The translations under genes and the position numbers were made by a program. Source: Gammaproteobacteria bacterium RIFCSPHIGHO2_12_FULL_38_11 (GTDB lineage Bacteria > Pseudomonadota > Gammaproteobacteria > Coxiellales > Coxiellaceae). From it: DNA of 14,357 nt. Shown here piece by piece: positions 7,655-14,225 of this stretch (positions are counted from its first letter, which is position 1; every line of letters begins with the position of its first letter). The DNA is taken from contig MGXX01000073.1 of the NCBI GenBank assembly GCA_001801515.1, positions 1 through 14,357 of the forward strand, read 5' to 3'. The notes under the pieces were generated by a model. It made no database searches, had not been told where the DNA came from, and was given only the letters and a program-made list of their open reading frames with translations.

Positions 7655-8233
7655 ATGAGTCCATTAATCGCTGCCTGCATACTCATCGTTCACGTTGGCT
7701 TTGATGCCTACATTGTTATTTTATTATTACGACTTATTCTTCAAAAATTGGGGGCAAATTGGCATAACCCTTTATCGCAATTTATTATTCAATTAACCGA
7801 AAAACCACTGAAGCCTTTTCGAAAAATAGCACCCGGCGTAAAAGGGTTTGACACCGCTATTTTATTGTTTGCCTTGATCCTACAATTAGTTGAAATTATT
7901 TTATTATGCCTTTTGCAGCTTGGCGGCATGCCTGCATTATTAGGCGCATTTGTGATTACTTTCAGTGAAATATTAAGTAAATTTGTTTATATCTATATTT
8001 ACACCATCATTATCAATGCTATTGCGAGCTGGTTCCCACAAGCACAAGAACATCCTATCATGCGCCTTATCAATCTCATTGCTGAGCCTGTCTTATCTCC
8101 CATTAGACGTCTTATTCCCCTGATTGCAGGCATTGATATTTCTCCCATTGTTGCGTTACTGGTTTTTACATTAATTAATTTGTTGCTTGTTACACCCATT
8201 TTACAGGCTGGAACACGCATTATTTTAGGATAA
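7655..8233 (+). CDS. yggT: YggT family integral membrane protein
   Basis: A 192-residue inner-membrane protein made of two tandem YGGT modules, close in length to E. coli YggT (188). Hydrophobic segments lie at about residues 2-30, 70-92, 95-128 and 161-186. Each module ends in the characteristic amphipathic segment: NPLSQFIIQLTEKPLKPFRK in the first, HPIMRLINLIAEPVLSPIRR in the second, with a run of prolines and basic residues. The exact role is unsettled; relatives affect osmotic tolerance, and plant and cyanobacterial homologues act in membrane organisation. ATG7655 has a strong AGGAGG eight bases upstream. The next gene follows after five bases, so it heads a three-gene unit. Confidence 0.93.
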   Translation: MSPLIAACILIVHVGFDAYIVILLLRLILQKLGANWHNPLSQFIIQLTEKPLKPFRKIAPGVKGFDTAILLFALILQLVEIILLCLLQLGGMPALLGAFVITFSEILSKFVYIYIYTIIINAIASWFPQAQEHPIMRLINLIAEPVLSPIRRLIPLIAGIDISPIVALLVFTLINLLLVTPILQAGTRIILG

Positions 8234-8238
8234 ATCAA

Positions 8239-8754
8239 ATGAGACATTTTCTAACGATAGCTTTATCTACGTTTTTTTTTGGCACCGCATTTGCTGATTT
8301 GAAAGAAATTAACTCACTGTGTCCTCATCCAAGCCAAGGCGTTAAAAGTAATGATCCTGCAAAATTAAACTGGACCGCTGAAACAAAGCAAGGAAAGTGG
8401 AAAAGTTATGACTCTTCTTTTGCGACAAAACTAACGGGCTTTACAGGTGCACAATGGACAGGAGAAAATGTCGGACAAATAACCTGTATTTATACTTCCG
8501 AACAAGAATTTAAAATGCAGGGACATACTGTTTTGCAAAAAACACTGCCTGTTTTACTGGTTTTTCATATTTTGGCTTTTCAACCATCAGGTGGAAAATG
8601 GAAACATGTTAGTCGGGGTGTTTATAATTGTTATTCAACAAAACGGTCTGATTGTTTTTTTAAAATAAACATGAAGCCACCCGTTGGAAATATTTTGCAG
8701 GAAGCAGAATCATTAAAATCCACAGCGAAGCAGCCACAGCTACCCACTTACTAA
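8239..8754 (+). CDS. Small exported protein, EirA/DUF3757-like
   Basis: The 171-residue product begins with a clear signal peptide (MRHFLTIALSTFFFGTAFA, likely cleaved before DLK), so the mature protein should be periplasmic. The mature part has Cys residues at C28, C82, C130 and C138 that could form disulfides. It carries a LCPHPSQGV start and W..YDSSFATKLTGFTGAQWTGENVGQITCIY in the middle; the latter resembles small periplasmic proteins annotated as DUF3757 or as the T4SS-associated protein EirA of Coxiella and Legionella. That assignment is from memory of the pattern and is not certain. AGGA lies eight bases before ATG8239, overlapping the end of yggT. The acyltransferase gene starts 12 bases after its stop. 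Confidence 0.8.
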   Translation: MRHFLTIALSTFFFGTAFADLKEINSLCPHPSQGVKSNDPAKLNWTAETKQGKWKSYDSSFATKLTGFTGAQWTGENVGQITCIYTSEQEFKMQGHTVLQKTLPVLLVFHILAFQPSGGKWKHVSRGVYNCYSTKRSDCFFKINMKPPVGNILQEAESLKSTAKQPQLPTY

Positions 8755-8766
8755 GGCTTTTAATTT

Positions 8767-9654
8767 ATGTGTTTTATTTTGCAATCCGTTCTTGGATTTA
8801 TTTCTTTACTGTTATATATTGCTAATTTGGTCATGCTTGCCCTTGTTATTTTATGCACAATACCTTTTGTTTTTTTACTGCCTAAACCCTATGCGCACAT
8901 TATACAAAAAAATTTTTTGCAGCGTATGCCAACTTGGTTTGCGCACATTAATTTTTGGATCATGTCTATTTCAACGCACGAGCGATGGGACATTTCAGGC
9001 ACGGGGGAATTAAAAATTAATCATTGGTATGTTATGATTTCCAACCATTGTTCATGGTTGGATATTTTGGTATTAGGCAGTATTTTTAAAGATAAAATCC
9101 CACCGCTTAAATTTTTCATGAAAAAGGAATTACTGTGGCAATTACCGTTTGCAGGACTGGCATGCTATGCACTGGGTTTTCCTTTTATGTCACGCCATTC
9201 ACATGCAGAAATTAAAAAAAACCCTGCTTTAAAAGGAAAAGACATTGAGGCCACCAAGAAAGCGTGTGCCCATTTACGTGAATTTCCCAGCACTTTAATT
9301 AATTTCCTGGAGGGTACTCGATTTACATCGAAAAAAAAGGAACGTCAGCAATCGCCTTTCAAACATTTATTAAAACCCCGTGCTGGTGGCGCTGCAGTAG
9401 CCATGCATGAATTAGAAGATATTTTGTCTGGTGTTGTCAATGTTGTGATTATTTATCCCCATAAAACACCCACTATGTGGGATTTTATGTGTGGACGATT
9501 TGAAAAAATAATTGTGCGCTATGAATTATTGCCCATCACATCGGATTTAATTGGTGATTATTATAACGACCGCAGTTTTCGCGCGCATATTCAACAGTGG
9601 TTAAATGGCGTTTGGGAACGAAATGACTATTTAATCGATGCATTAAAACACTAA
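8767..9654 (+). CDS. PlsC-type 1-acyl-glycerol-phosphate acyltransferase family protein (YihG-like)
   Basis: A 295-residue membrane-associated LPLAT acyltransferase. Hydrophobic N-terminal helices (about residues 4-38) anchor it to the inner membrane. The catalytic block is NHCSWLD (Asn93-Asp99, with the His94/Asp99 dyad), followed by KKELLWQLPFAG (119-130) and the substrate motif FLEGTR (180-185), then KPRAGG. Such enzymes transfer an acyl chain to lysophosphatidic acid or similar lysolipids. The length and overall motif spacing resemble E. coli YihG more than PlsC itself, so the exact acceptor is open. ATG8767 has AAGG about ten bases upstream. It is probably the last gene of the yggT unit; hemC has its own -10 element just downstream. 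Confidence 0.9.
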   Translation: MCFILQSVLGFISLLLYIANLVMLALVILCTIPFVFLLPKPYAHIIQKNFLQRMPTWFAHINFWIMSISTHERWDISGTGELKINHWYVMISNHCSWLDILVLGSIFKDKIPPLKFFMKKELLWQLPFAGLACYALGFPFMSRHSHAEIKKNPALKGKDIEATKKACAHLREFPSTLINFLEGTRFTSKKKERQQSPFKHLLKPRAGGAAVAMHELEDILSGVVNVVIIYPHKTPTMWDFMCGRFEKIIVRYELLPITSDLIGDYYNDRSFRAHIQQWLNGVWERNDYLIDALKH

Positions 9655-9674
9655 TATTTTCCTAATACTTATCG

Positions 9675-9680
9675 TATAAT
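9675..9680 (+). promoter_or_regulatory. hemC -10 element implying a leaderless mRNA
   Basis: TATAAT is a perfect -10 hexamer whose last base is seven bases before the hemC ATG (9688). Initiation at the normal distance would fall on or beside the A of ATG. No Shine-Dalgarno sequence is present in CCCAACC before the ATG, which fits a leaderless message. The -35 position (about 9652-9657, TAATAT) is poor. Confidence 0.45.
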
Positions 9681-9687
9681 CCCAACC

Positions 9688-10608
9688 ATGAAAAATCACA
9701 TTAGAATAGCAACACGCAAAAGCAAACTTGCATTATGGCAAGCCAATTTTGTTAAGTCTGCACTTGAAAAAAAGCACCCCGGATTAATTGTTTCGCTCAT
9801 CGAAATAATGACCGAAGGTGACAAGCAACCCACCATTCCACTCGCGCAAATGGGTGGGAAATCTGTTTTCGTTAAAGCACTACAAAATGCCTTATTAAAT
9901 AATGAAGCGGATATTGCGGTACATAGCATCAAAGACATGTCTGTTTATCCTACCGATAATTTAATATTAGCGGCTGTGTGCGAACGCGCTGATCCACGTG
10001 ATGCTTTTATTTCTAATGATTTTATGGCTATTGAATCATTACCCAGGCATGCGATTGTCGGCACATCTAGCCCTCGCCGCACTTGTTTAATTAAATCACT
10101 TCGTCCCGATATTAAAATAGAATTATTACGAGGCAATGTGGATACGCGTCTTGCTAAATTAGACGCTAGAAATTATGACGCTATTATTTTAGCGGCAGCA
10201 GGCCTGCATCGACTTGATTTAACTTCTCGCATTCAATCCTATTTTTCATGTGATTTTTTTACGCCGGCAATTGGTCAAGGTGCCATCGGCGTTGAGTGTC
10301 GAGAAGATGATATTGTTATGCGCGATTTACTGCTATTTTTAAACCATGCTGATACTGCGCATTCCATTGTCGCAGAACGCAGAGTGAATCAAATAGTGGG
10401 CGGCGATTGTCACACCGTTATTGGTGCGCATGCGCATATAAATCAAGATCAAATTTATTTATCAGCCATGGTCGGCAGCATGGACGGTAAAATAATTTTA
10501 CGTGCAAAAGCGCATTGTGATTTGCACGGCGCAATAAGGTGCGGCGAAAATGTTGCAAAAGATTTATTAAACCAAGGCGCTGCGCAATTAATTATATCAC
10601 GCGAGTAG
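9688..10608 (+). CDS. hemC: Hydroxymethylbilane synthase (porphobilinogen deaminase)
   Basis: Polymerises four porphobilinogen molecules into hydroxymethylbilane in cytoplasmic haem synthesis. The 306 residues contain IRIATRKSKLALWQA at the N-terminus, HSIKD with catalytic Asp83, GTSSPRR (125-131), RGNVDTRL (148-155), AAAGLHRL, and IGQGAIGVECR. The dipyrromethane cofactor cysteine is Cys241 in GGDCHTVIG. The family usually has a Pro three residues after this Cys (as in CQVPIG), here Val, a small departure that should not abolish function. The start at ATG9688 aligns with E. coli HemC. It is the first gene of the hemC-hemD-hemX-hemY cluster and is separated from hemD by the tandem repeat array. 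Confidence 0.96.
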   Translation: MKNHIRIATRKSKLALWQANFVKSALEKKHPGLIVSLIEIMTEGDKQPTIPLAQMGGKSVFVKALQNALLNNEADIAVHSIKDMSVYPTDNLILAAVCERADPRDAFISNDFMAIESLPRHAIVGTSSPRRTCLIKSLRPDIKIELLRGNVDTRLAKLDARNYDAIILAAAGLHRLDLTSRIQSYFSCDFFTPAIGQGAIGVECREDDIVMRDLLLFLNHADTAHSIVAERRVNQIVGGDCHTVIGAHAHINQDQIYLSAMVGSMDGKIILRAKAHCDLHGAIRCGENVAKDLLNQGAAQLIISRE

Positions 10609-10614
10609 TTTTTT

Positions 10615-10776
10615 CAAATTATCACGCGCCCGGAAGGGTGCGTGCGAATCTCGCGAGGTGCAATATGATTATCACAGAAACGCGCCCGGAAGGGTGCGTG
10701 CGAATCTCGCGAGGTGCAATATAATTATCACAGAAACGCGCCCGGAAGGGTGCGTGCGAATCTCGCGAGGTGCTTT
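10615..10776 (+). repeat. Three 56-bp tandem hairpin repeats (copies D1-D3) forming the hemD leader
   Basis: The 20-base hairpin ACGCGCCCGGAAGGGTGCGT occurs identically at 10624-10643, 10680-10699 and 10736-10755, exactly 56 bases apart. Each is followed by GCGAATCTCGCGAGGTGC, which contains the palindrome CTCGCGAG and a Shine-Dalgarno GAGGTG. Copies D2 and D3 are preceded by ATTATCACAGAA; D1 lacks about six bases there. After D1 comes AATATG, after D2 AATATA, after D3 TTTATG, which is the hemD start. The array fills almost the whole 168-base hemC-hemD gap and is G+C-rich compared with its surroundings. Confidence 0.92.
10665..10724 (+). CDS. Possible 19-codon leader ORF within the repeat array
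   Basis: ATG10665 is preceded by GAGGTG at the same spacing as hemD's own signal, because both come from the repeat. It encodes MIITETRPEGCVRISRGAI and stops at TAA 10722-10724, 52 bases before hemD. The equivalent position in the next repeat is ATA instead of ATG. It may be an accident of the repeat sequence or a translated leader peptide. There is no homology evidence. Confidence 0.2.
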   Translation: MIITETRPEGCVRISRGAI

Positions 10777-11424
10777 ATGATCCACATTTTAAACACACGC
10801 CCCAAAAACACGCTCAGTGAAATAGCATTTCACTTACCCGTTATTGAAATTGTACCAGTCCAATTTAAACCTACAAATACAGATGATTTCAATTACTGTA
10901 TTTTTTTAAGTGCTAACGCTGTTTTTAATTTTTTTCAACAGCAAAAGCTCACAACAGTAGCATCACAGCTAATCGCTATTGGCCCAGCAACTAAGAATGC
11001 CTTAATTAAATTAGGTTTTATTCACATCATTACGCCAAAAACCTTTAATAGCGAGGGTATTTTAGCTTTGCCGGAATTAAAAAATATAAACAACAAATCT
11101 GTCGCCATTATTTCCGGTGAAAATCCGAAGCCCTTATTAACGCAAGAATTAAATTTACGCGGCACTAGGGTTAAAAATATTTTTTGCTATAGTCGAAAGC
11201 CTGTTTTACACGATATGAATATTGTTTTTCCAAAATTAATTAAATATCCTATTGATACAATACTCAGCGCAAGCTCGGAAAGTCTTTTTTATTTACTACA
11301 ATTGTTTAAAACTCCAGAGCATCGTCAATGGTTATTAAATAAAAAAATAAGTATAATTAGTGAAAAAATGAAGGCGGAGGCAATGGAAGCAGGGTTTTGC
11401 GATATTTGCCAATTCGCGCTATGA
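10777..11424 (+). CDS. hemD: Uroporphyrinogen-III synthase
   Basis: Cyclises hydroxymethylbilane with inversion of ring D to uroporphyrinogen III. At 215 residues it is shorter than the usual 240-260 and quite divergent, as is normal for HemD. Recognisable pieces are the start ILNTRP, FLSANAVFNFF (the S-x-NAV element), LIAIGPATKNAL, NSEGILALPEL, the central ISGENPKPLLTQELNLRGTRV followed by CYSRKP, and ILSASSESLFYLLQLF near the end. I chose ATG10777 because GAGGTG ends four bases upstream and homologues begin just before the TRP motif; an upstream in-frame GTG at 10714 would only add repeat-encoded residues. Its translation signal is supplied by the third tandem repeat. Confidence 0.9.
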   Translation: MIHILNTRPKNTLSEIAFHLPVIEIVPVQFKPTNTDDFNYCIFLSANAVFNFFQQQKLTTVASQLIAIGPATKNALIKLGFIHIITPKTFNSEGILALPELKNINNKSVAIISGENPKPLLTQELNLRGTRVKNIFCYSRKPVLHDMNIVFPKLIKYPIDTILSASSESLFYLLQLFKTPEHRQWLLNKKISIISEKMKAEAMEAGFCDICQFAL

Positions 11425-11479
11425 TAACGGTAGTCTCAACTTATAATTATAATTGAGCTATTAATGGAGTTTATTCGAA

Positions 11480-11623
11480 GCCAATGGAAACGAGAGCGCA
11501 AGCGACCGTGAAACTCAGGCCTTGAGTGTACCCTGTTCCTATCAATTGTTAACTCAAATTGGCAAAAAATTATATACTGCACGTTTGGGTTTCGCAGTCG
11601 CTAGCGCTCTTGCTTCCATTGGC
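11480..11623. repeat. 37-bp imperfect inverted repeat filling the hemD-hemX gap
   Basis: The left arm (11480-11516) begins GCCAATGGAA and the right arm (11587-11623) ends TTCCATTGGC. Ten outer pairs are perfect, and the blocks GAGCGC, AGCGAC and AAAC also match, for roughly 31 of 37 positions. Seventy bases separate the arms and include a smaller palindrome, ACTCAGGCCTTGAGT (11513-11527), and a candidate promoter. It is unrelated in sequence to the GGAA hairpin family. No U-tract follows, so it is not a classical terminator. Confidence 0.7.
11549..11578 (+). promoter_or_regulatory. Candidate hemX promoter inside the inverted repeat
   Basis: TTAACT (11549-11554) and TATACT (11573-11578) match the sigma-70 hexamers at 4 and 5 of 6 positions with an 18-base spacer. 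The start point would be near 11585, so the hemX leader would begin with the right arm of the inverted repeat. Confidence 0.35.
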
Positions 11624-11658
11624 ACTGCTAAACCTATCAAATCAGACGGAGTTTCACC

Positions 11659-12615
11659 ATGTCAGCAGCACCCGAATTAAACCAACAACCCTTCAAACCA
11701 TCCAGTGGAAAATCCGCCCTTTGGGTTGCTGGTGTTTCCGTGTTCATCGCCTTATTTGCAATAACAATCAGCATGCAATCTCGTTTTTGCGCAGCAGCAA
11801 AATTGAAAACGATGGCAACACAACTGGCAGCTCTTTCTCAAACGCAAACACGTCAAATCGAATCACTCCAAAAAGGATTAATAAAATTACAAAACAGCCA
11901 GCAAATGGAAGTGCAAAGGCGCGCGGCTTTTGTTAGCTATTTAATTCATCTGGCGAATTTACATTTAGCCATTAATCACGATCAAAAAACCGCATTGACA
12001 ACACTGCAACTTGCGCTGCAACAATTAACGACTTCACAAAATCCTGCATTTTCTACATTAAAACAAGCCATATCAAGCGATATTAGTGCGCTTAATGCGG
12101 TACCTGTTGTGCATACGCATCAATTATTTTCTGAAATTGCAGCCATTAATGAGGCGATACAAAATTTATCACCGCTACCCACACAAATAAATGCGCCGGC
12201 AATGAATACTGCTGAAAATATAAAAACAGTCGACGCAAACTTACCTTGGTATAAACAAGCATGGGAAAGTATTAAACAACTTAAAACGTTATTTGTGATT
12301 CATCATATTAATCAACCTGCCGAACCCATCGTAGCACCGGAACAAATTCAAAATGTAAAACAAGCCATTTTAGCACAATTAAACATGGCGCAATGGGCGT
12401 TGTTACATCACGATAATGCAGACTATCAAACAGCACTAAAAACCGTATCTACTTGGCTAACCCGTTATTTTTCTTTAAATGATGCTAAAAACCCCATTCA
12501 AAATCAATTGGCTGAATTAATTAAAATTCAAATTGACCCTACTCTGCCTTCGTTAAACAATACTTTAAATGCGCTCTCAGATATTAAAATAGAATCAGCA
12601 CCTGTGGGGACTTAA
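11659..12615 (+). CDS. hemX: HemX family membrane protein
   Basis: A 318-residue bitopic inner-membrane protein of the haem cluster. Older annotations call it uroporphyrinogen-III C-methyltransferase, but no methyltransferase motif is visible and the family is better regarded as a membrane partner of haem synthesis. A short cytoplasmic N-terminus is followed by one transmembrane helix (about residues 21-39) and a coiled coil (about 43-82). The large periplasmic helical domain holds the typical WYKQAWESIKQLKTLFVIHHI segment and a C-terminal LLHHDNADYQTALKTVSTWLTRYF. ATG11659 has CGGAG about seven bases upstream. It shares one base with the hemY start, which indicates tight coupling. Confidence 0.92.
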   Translation: MSAAPELNQQPFKPSSGKSALWVAGVSVFIALFAITISMQSRFCAAAKLKTMATQLAALSQTQTRQIESLQKGLIKLQNSQQMEVQRRAAFVSYLIHLANLHLAINHDQKTALTTLQLALQQLTTSQNPAFSTLKQAISSDISALNAVPVVHTHQLFSEIAAINEAIQNLSPLPTQINAPAMNTAENIKTVDANLPWYKQAWESIKQLKTLFVIHHINQPAEPIVAPEQIQNVKQAILAQLNMAQWALLHHDNADYQTALKTVSTWLTRYFSLNDAKNPIQNQLAELIKIQIDPTLPSLNNTLNALSDIKIESAPVGT

Positions 12616-13319
12616 TGAAAAAACTATTTTTTTTATTTATATTTATACTGGCAGCAATTGCTGTTGGATTATTGATTCATCAAGCACCTGGTATTGTCAT
12701 GGTGACATATCAACACTGGGTGATGACAACCAATATTTGGGTTGCTTTTGCTTGTCTATCAATCTCGTTTTTTGTATTTTATTTCTTAATTCGCTTGATA
12801 AAAAATATTTGTGCGATACCTGCTTTTTTTGCCCGCAGAAGAGATACAGCGGACGCAGAAAAATATCGAAAATACCTCGCACAATCTATTATCGCTATTA
12901 CAACGGGTGATTATAGAAATGCTGAGAAAACAATTTTAAAAGCAGGCATGCAATACGATACAGCGTATATTAATTATTTAATTGCAGCCCAAGCTGCCCA
13001 TGCACAACATGCCTTTGATCGTCGTGATGACTACCTCGAAAAAGCATTATCTTGCGGAAAAAATGAAGCATTTGCCATCACACTCACACAAGCACAATTT
13101 TTTTTACAAGCAGAACAATGGGACGATGCACTGCTTATTCTCAAATCATTATTTAAGCAAGCGCCTCAAAATAAAATTATTTTGGCAGCACTTAAAACAA
13201 TTTATTTTAAAAATCACGATTGGCAATCATTGCAATTATTGTTGCCCTATTTAAAAAAGCAAGCTCTGATTTCATCTGACGAATTAAAATTAATTACCAC
13301 ACCGGAATCTCATGGATAA
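12615..13319 (+). CDS. hemY: HemY family protein, C-terminally short
   Basis: An inner-membrane TPR protein linked to late haem synthesis by its position. This is the gammaproteobacterial HemY, not the Gram-positive protoporphyrinogen oxidase of the same name. Two transmembrane helices (about residues 4-24 and 40-62) are followed by a basic turn and a TPR-like helical region ([46 protein letters not shown]). It has only 234 residues against about 390-400 in E. coli, so roughly the last 160 residues (further TPR units) are missing. The reading frame ends cleanly where rpiA begins, with an eight-base overlap, so I see no frameshift remnant downstream. The start ATG overlaps the hemX stop as TAATG. 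Confidence 0.88.
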   Translation: MKKLFFLFIFILAAIAVGLLIHQAPGIVMVTYQHWVMTTNIWVAFACLSISFFVFYFLIRLIKNICAIPAFFARRRDTADAEKYRKYLAQSIIAITTGDYRNAEKTILKAGMQYDTAYINYLIAAQAAHAQHAFDRRDDYLEKALSCGKNEAFAITLTQAQFFLQAEQWDDALLILKSLFKQAPQNKIILAALKTIYFKNHDWQSLQLLLPYLKKQALISSDELKLITTPESHG

Positions 13320-13965
13320 AAACCACTTAAAACAAGCGGCAGCCACTGCTGCATTACAGTATATTCCTTTCGATTCTATTGTCGGCGTTGGAACGGGCTC
13401 TACCGTAAACTATTTTATTGACGCATTGGCTTCCCTAAAACACAAGATAAAAGGTGCTGTCGCCAGCTCAATTGAAACAGAGAAAAGATTAAAAGCGCAC
13501 GGCATTTTAGTTTATGATTTAAATGCAGTGGATGTTTTATCCGTTTACATTGACGGTGCAGATGAATTCAACACGCTTAAATATTTAATTAAAGGGGCTG
13601 GTGGTGCATTAACACGTGAAAAAATAATTGCGGCTGCCGCGCGAGAATTTATTTGCATAGTGGATGCAACAAAGGAAGTTACTGTGCTAGGAAAATCCCC
13701 CGTGCCCATTGAAGTTATTCCCATGGCACGCGGATTGGTTGCGAGAGAAATTGTCAAATTAGGCGGAATTCCTGAATACCGCGCAGGTTTTACAACAGAT
13801 AATGGCAACATTATTCTCGACGTTCATCAGCTGGATTTAATACAACCCCTCAAAACAGAAGAAATACTCAACAATATTACCGGCGCTGTTTGCAATGGTA
13901 TTTTTGCAAAACGAACAGCAGACAAAATTATTATTGCTGAGCCTGCAGGTATTCGCGAAATTTAA
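13312..13965 (+). CDS. rpiA: Ribose-5-phosphate isomerase A
   Basis: Interconverts ribose 5-phosphate and ribulose 5-phosphate in the non-oxidative pentose phosphate pathway. The 217 residues align with E. coli RpiA (219) almost without gaps: [12 protein letters not shown] (25-36) binds the phosphate, DGADE places Asp81 and Asp84, [11 protein letters not shown] gives Lys94 and the catalytic Glu103, and Lys121 follows in DATKEV. All expected active-site residues are present. ATG13312 lies inside the last codons of hemY, with only a weak GGA upstream, so it probably depends on translational coupling. It converges on csrA with nine bases between the stop codons and no terminator visible between them. 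Confidence 0.97.
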   Translation: MDKNHLKQAAATAALQYIPFDSIVGVGTGSTVNYFIDALASLKHKIKGAVASSIETEKRLKAHGILVYDLNAVDVLSVYIDGADEFNTLKYLIKGAGGALTREKIIAAAAREFICIVDATKEVTVLGKSPVPIEVIPMARGLVAREIVKLGGIPEYRAGFTTDNGNIILDVHQLDLIQPLKTEEILNNITGAVCNGIFAKRTADKIIIAEPAGIREI

Positions 13966-13974
13966 CCTGAATTT

Positions 13975-14175
13975 TTAAGCTGCTTCTTCTTTGTTTTGCA
14001 CAGCATTGCTTTCTGATTTTATGCGATCAAAAACTTCTTCGCGATGAATAGCAATTTCTTTAGGTGCTTCAATACCAATTCGCACTTGATTGCCTTTTAC
14101 TTCCAACACTTGAATTTTGATAAGACCATCTTGAATAAATAATCGTTCTCCGACAGAACGCGTTAATACTAACAT
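13975..14175 (-). CDS. csrA: Carbon storage regulator CsrA
   Basis: A 66-residue homodimeric RNA-binding protein that binds GGA motifs in mRNA leaders and controls translation and stability. In Legionella-type bacteria it governs the switch between replicative and transmissive phases. It opens with [14 protein letters not shown], has the conserved [22 protein letters not shown], and keeps both RNA-contact regions: Leu4-Thr5-Arg6 at the N-terminus and the HRE segment with Arg45, equivalent to Arg44 of E. coli. One extra residue is present around positions 17-18. AGGAG lies about seven bases before the ATG on the minus strand. The C-terminal tail is Glu/Ala-rich, as is common. Confidence 0.97.
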   Translation of the reverse strand: MLVLTRSVGERLFIQDGLIKIQVLEVKGNQVRIGIEAPKEIAIHREEVFDRIKSESNAVQNKEEAA

Positions 14176-14182
14176 TTTTCTA

Positions 14183-14225
14183 CTCCTAAGTATGCTAACC
14201 GCAAAGCCGCTGCTTTGCTTCCTCC
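14183..14225 (-). promoter_or_regulatory. csrA leader hairpin with three GGA triplets
   Basis: On the minus strand GGAGGA (14225-14220) is followed by a perfect seven-base-pair hairpin, GCAAAGC-AGCG-GCTTTGC (14218-14201), then the Shine-Dalgarno AGGAG (14187-14183). CsrA recognises GGA, so the leader holds two GGA triplets above the hairpin and one in the ribosome-binding site, compatible with autoregulation. The hairpin loop itself has no GGA. The remaining 14226-14357 is AT-rich and holds no gene I can support. Confidence 0.4.

Noticed and set aside
10539..10724. Open frame running from the end of hemC into the repeat array.
   Set aside because: It overlaps hemC in another frame and its second half is only repeat sequence; only the short internal ATG10665 frame has a proper Shine-Dalgarno.
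10714..10776. Upstream GTG start that would lengthen HemD by 21 residues.
   Set aside because: The added residues are encoded by the repeat and do not resemble HemD; ATG10777 has the better placed ribosome-binding site and matches family N-termini.
10615..10776. CRISPR array upstream of hemD.
   Set aside because: The three 56-bp units are contiguous with no variable spacers, and the same hairpin occurs elsewhere in the window singly and in the opposite orientation.
11559..11936. 125-codon open frame across the hemD-hemX gap.
   Set aside because: It lies in the wrong frame over hemX and over the inverted repeat arm, without a ribosome-binding site or family resemblance.
13966..13974. Bidirectional terminator between rpiA and csrA.
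   Set aside because: Only nine bases separate the stop codons and no stem-loop with a U-tract is visible there.
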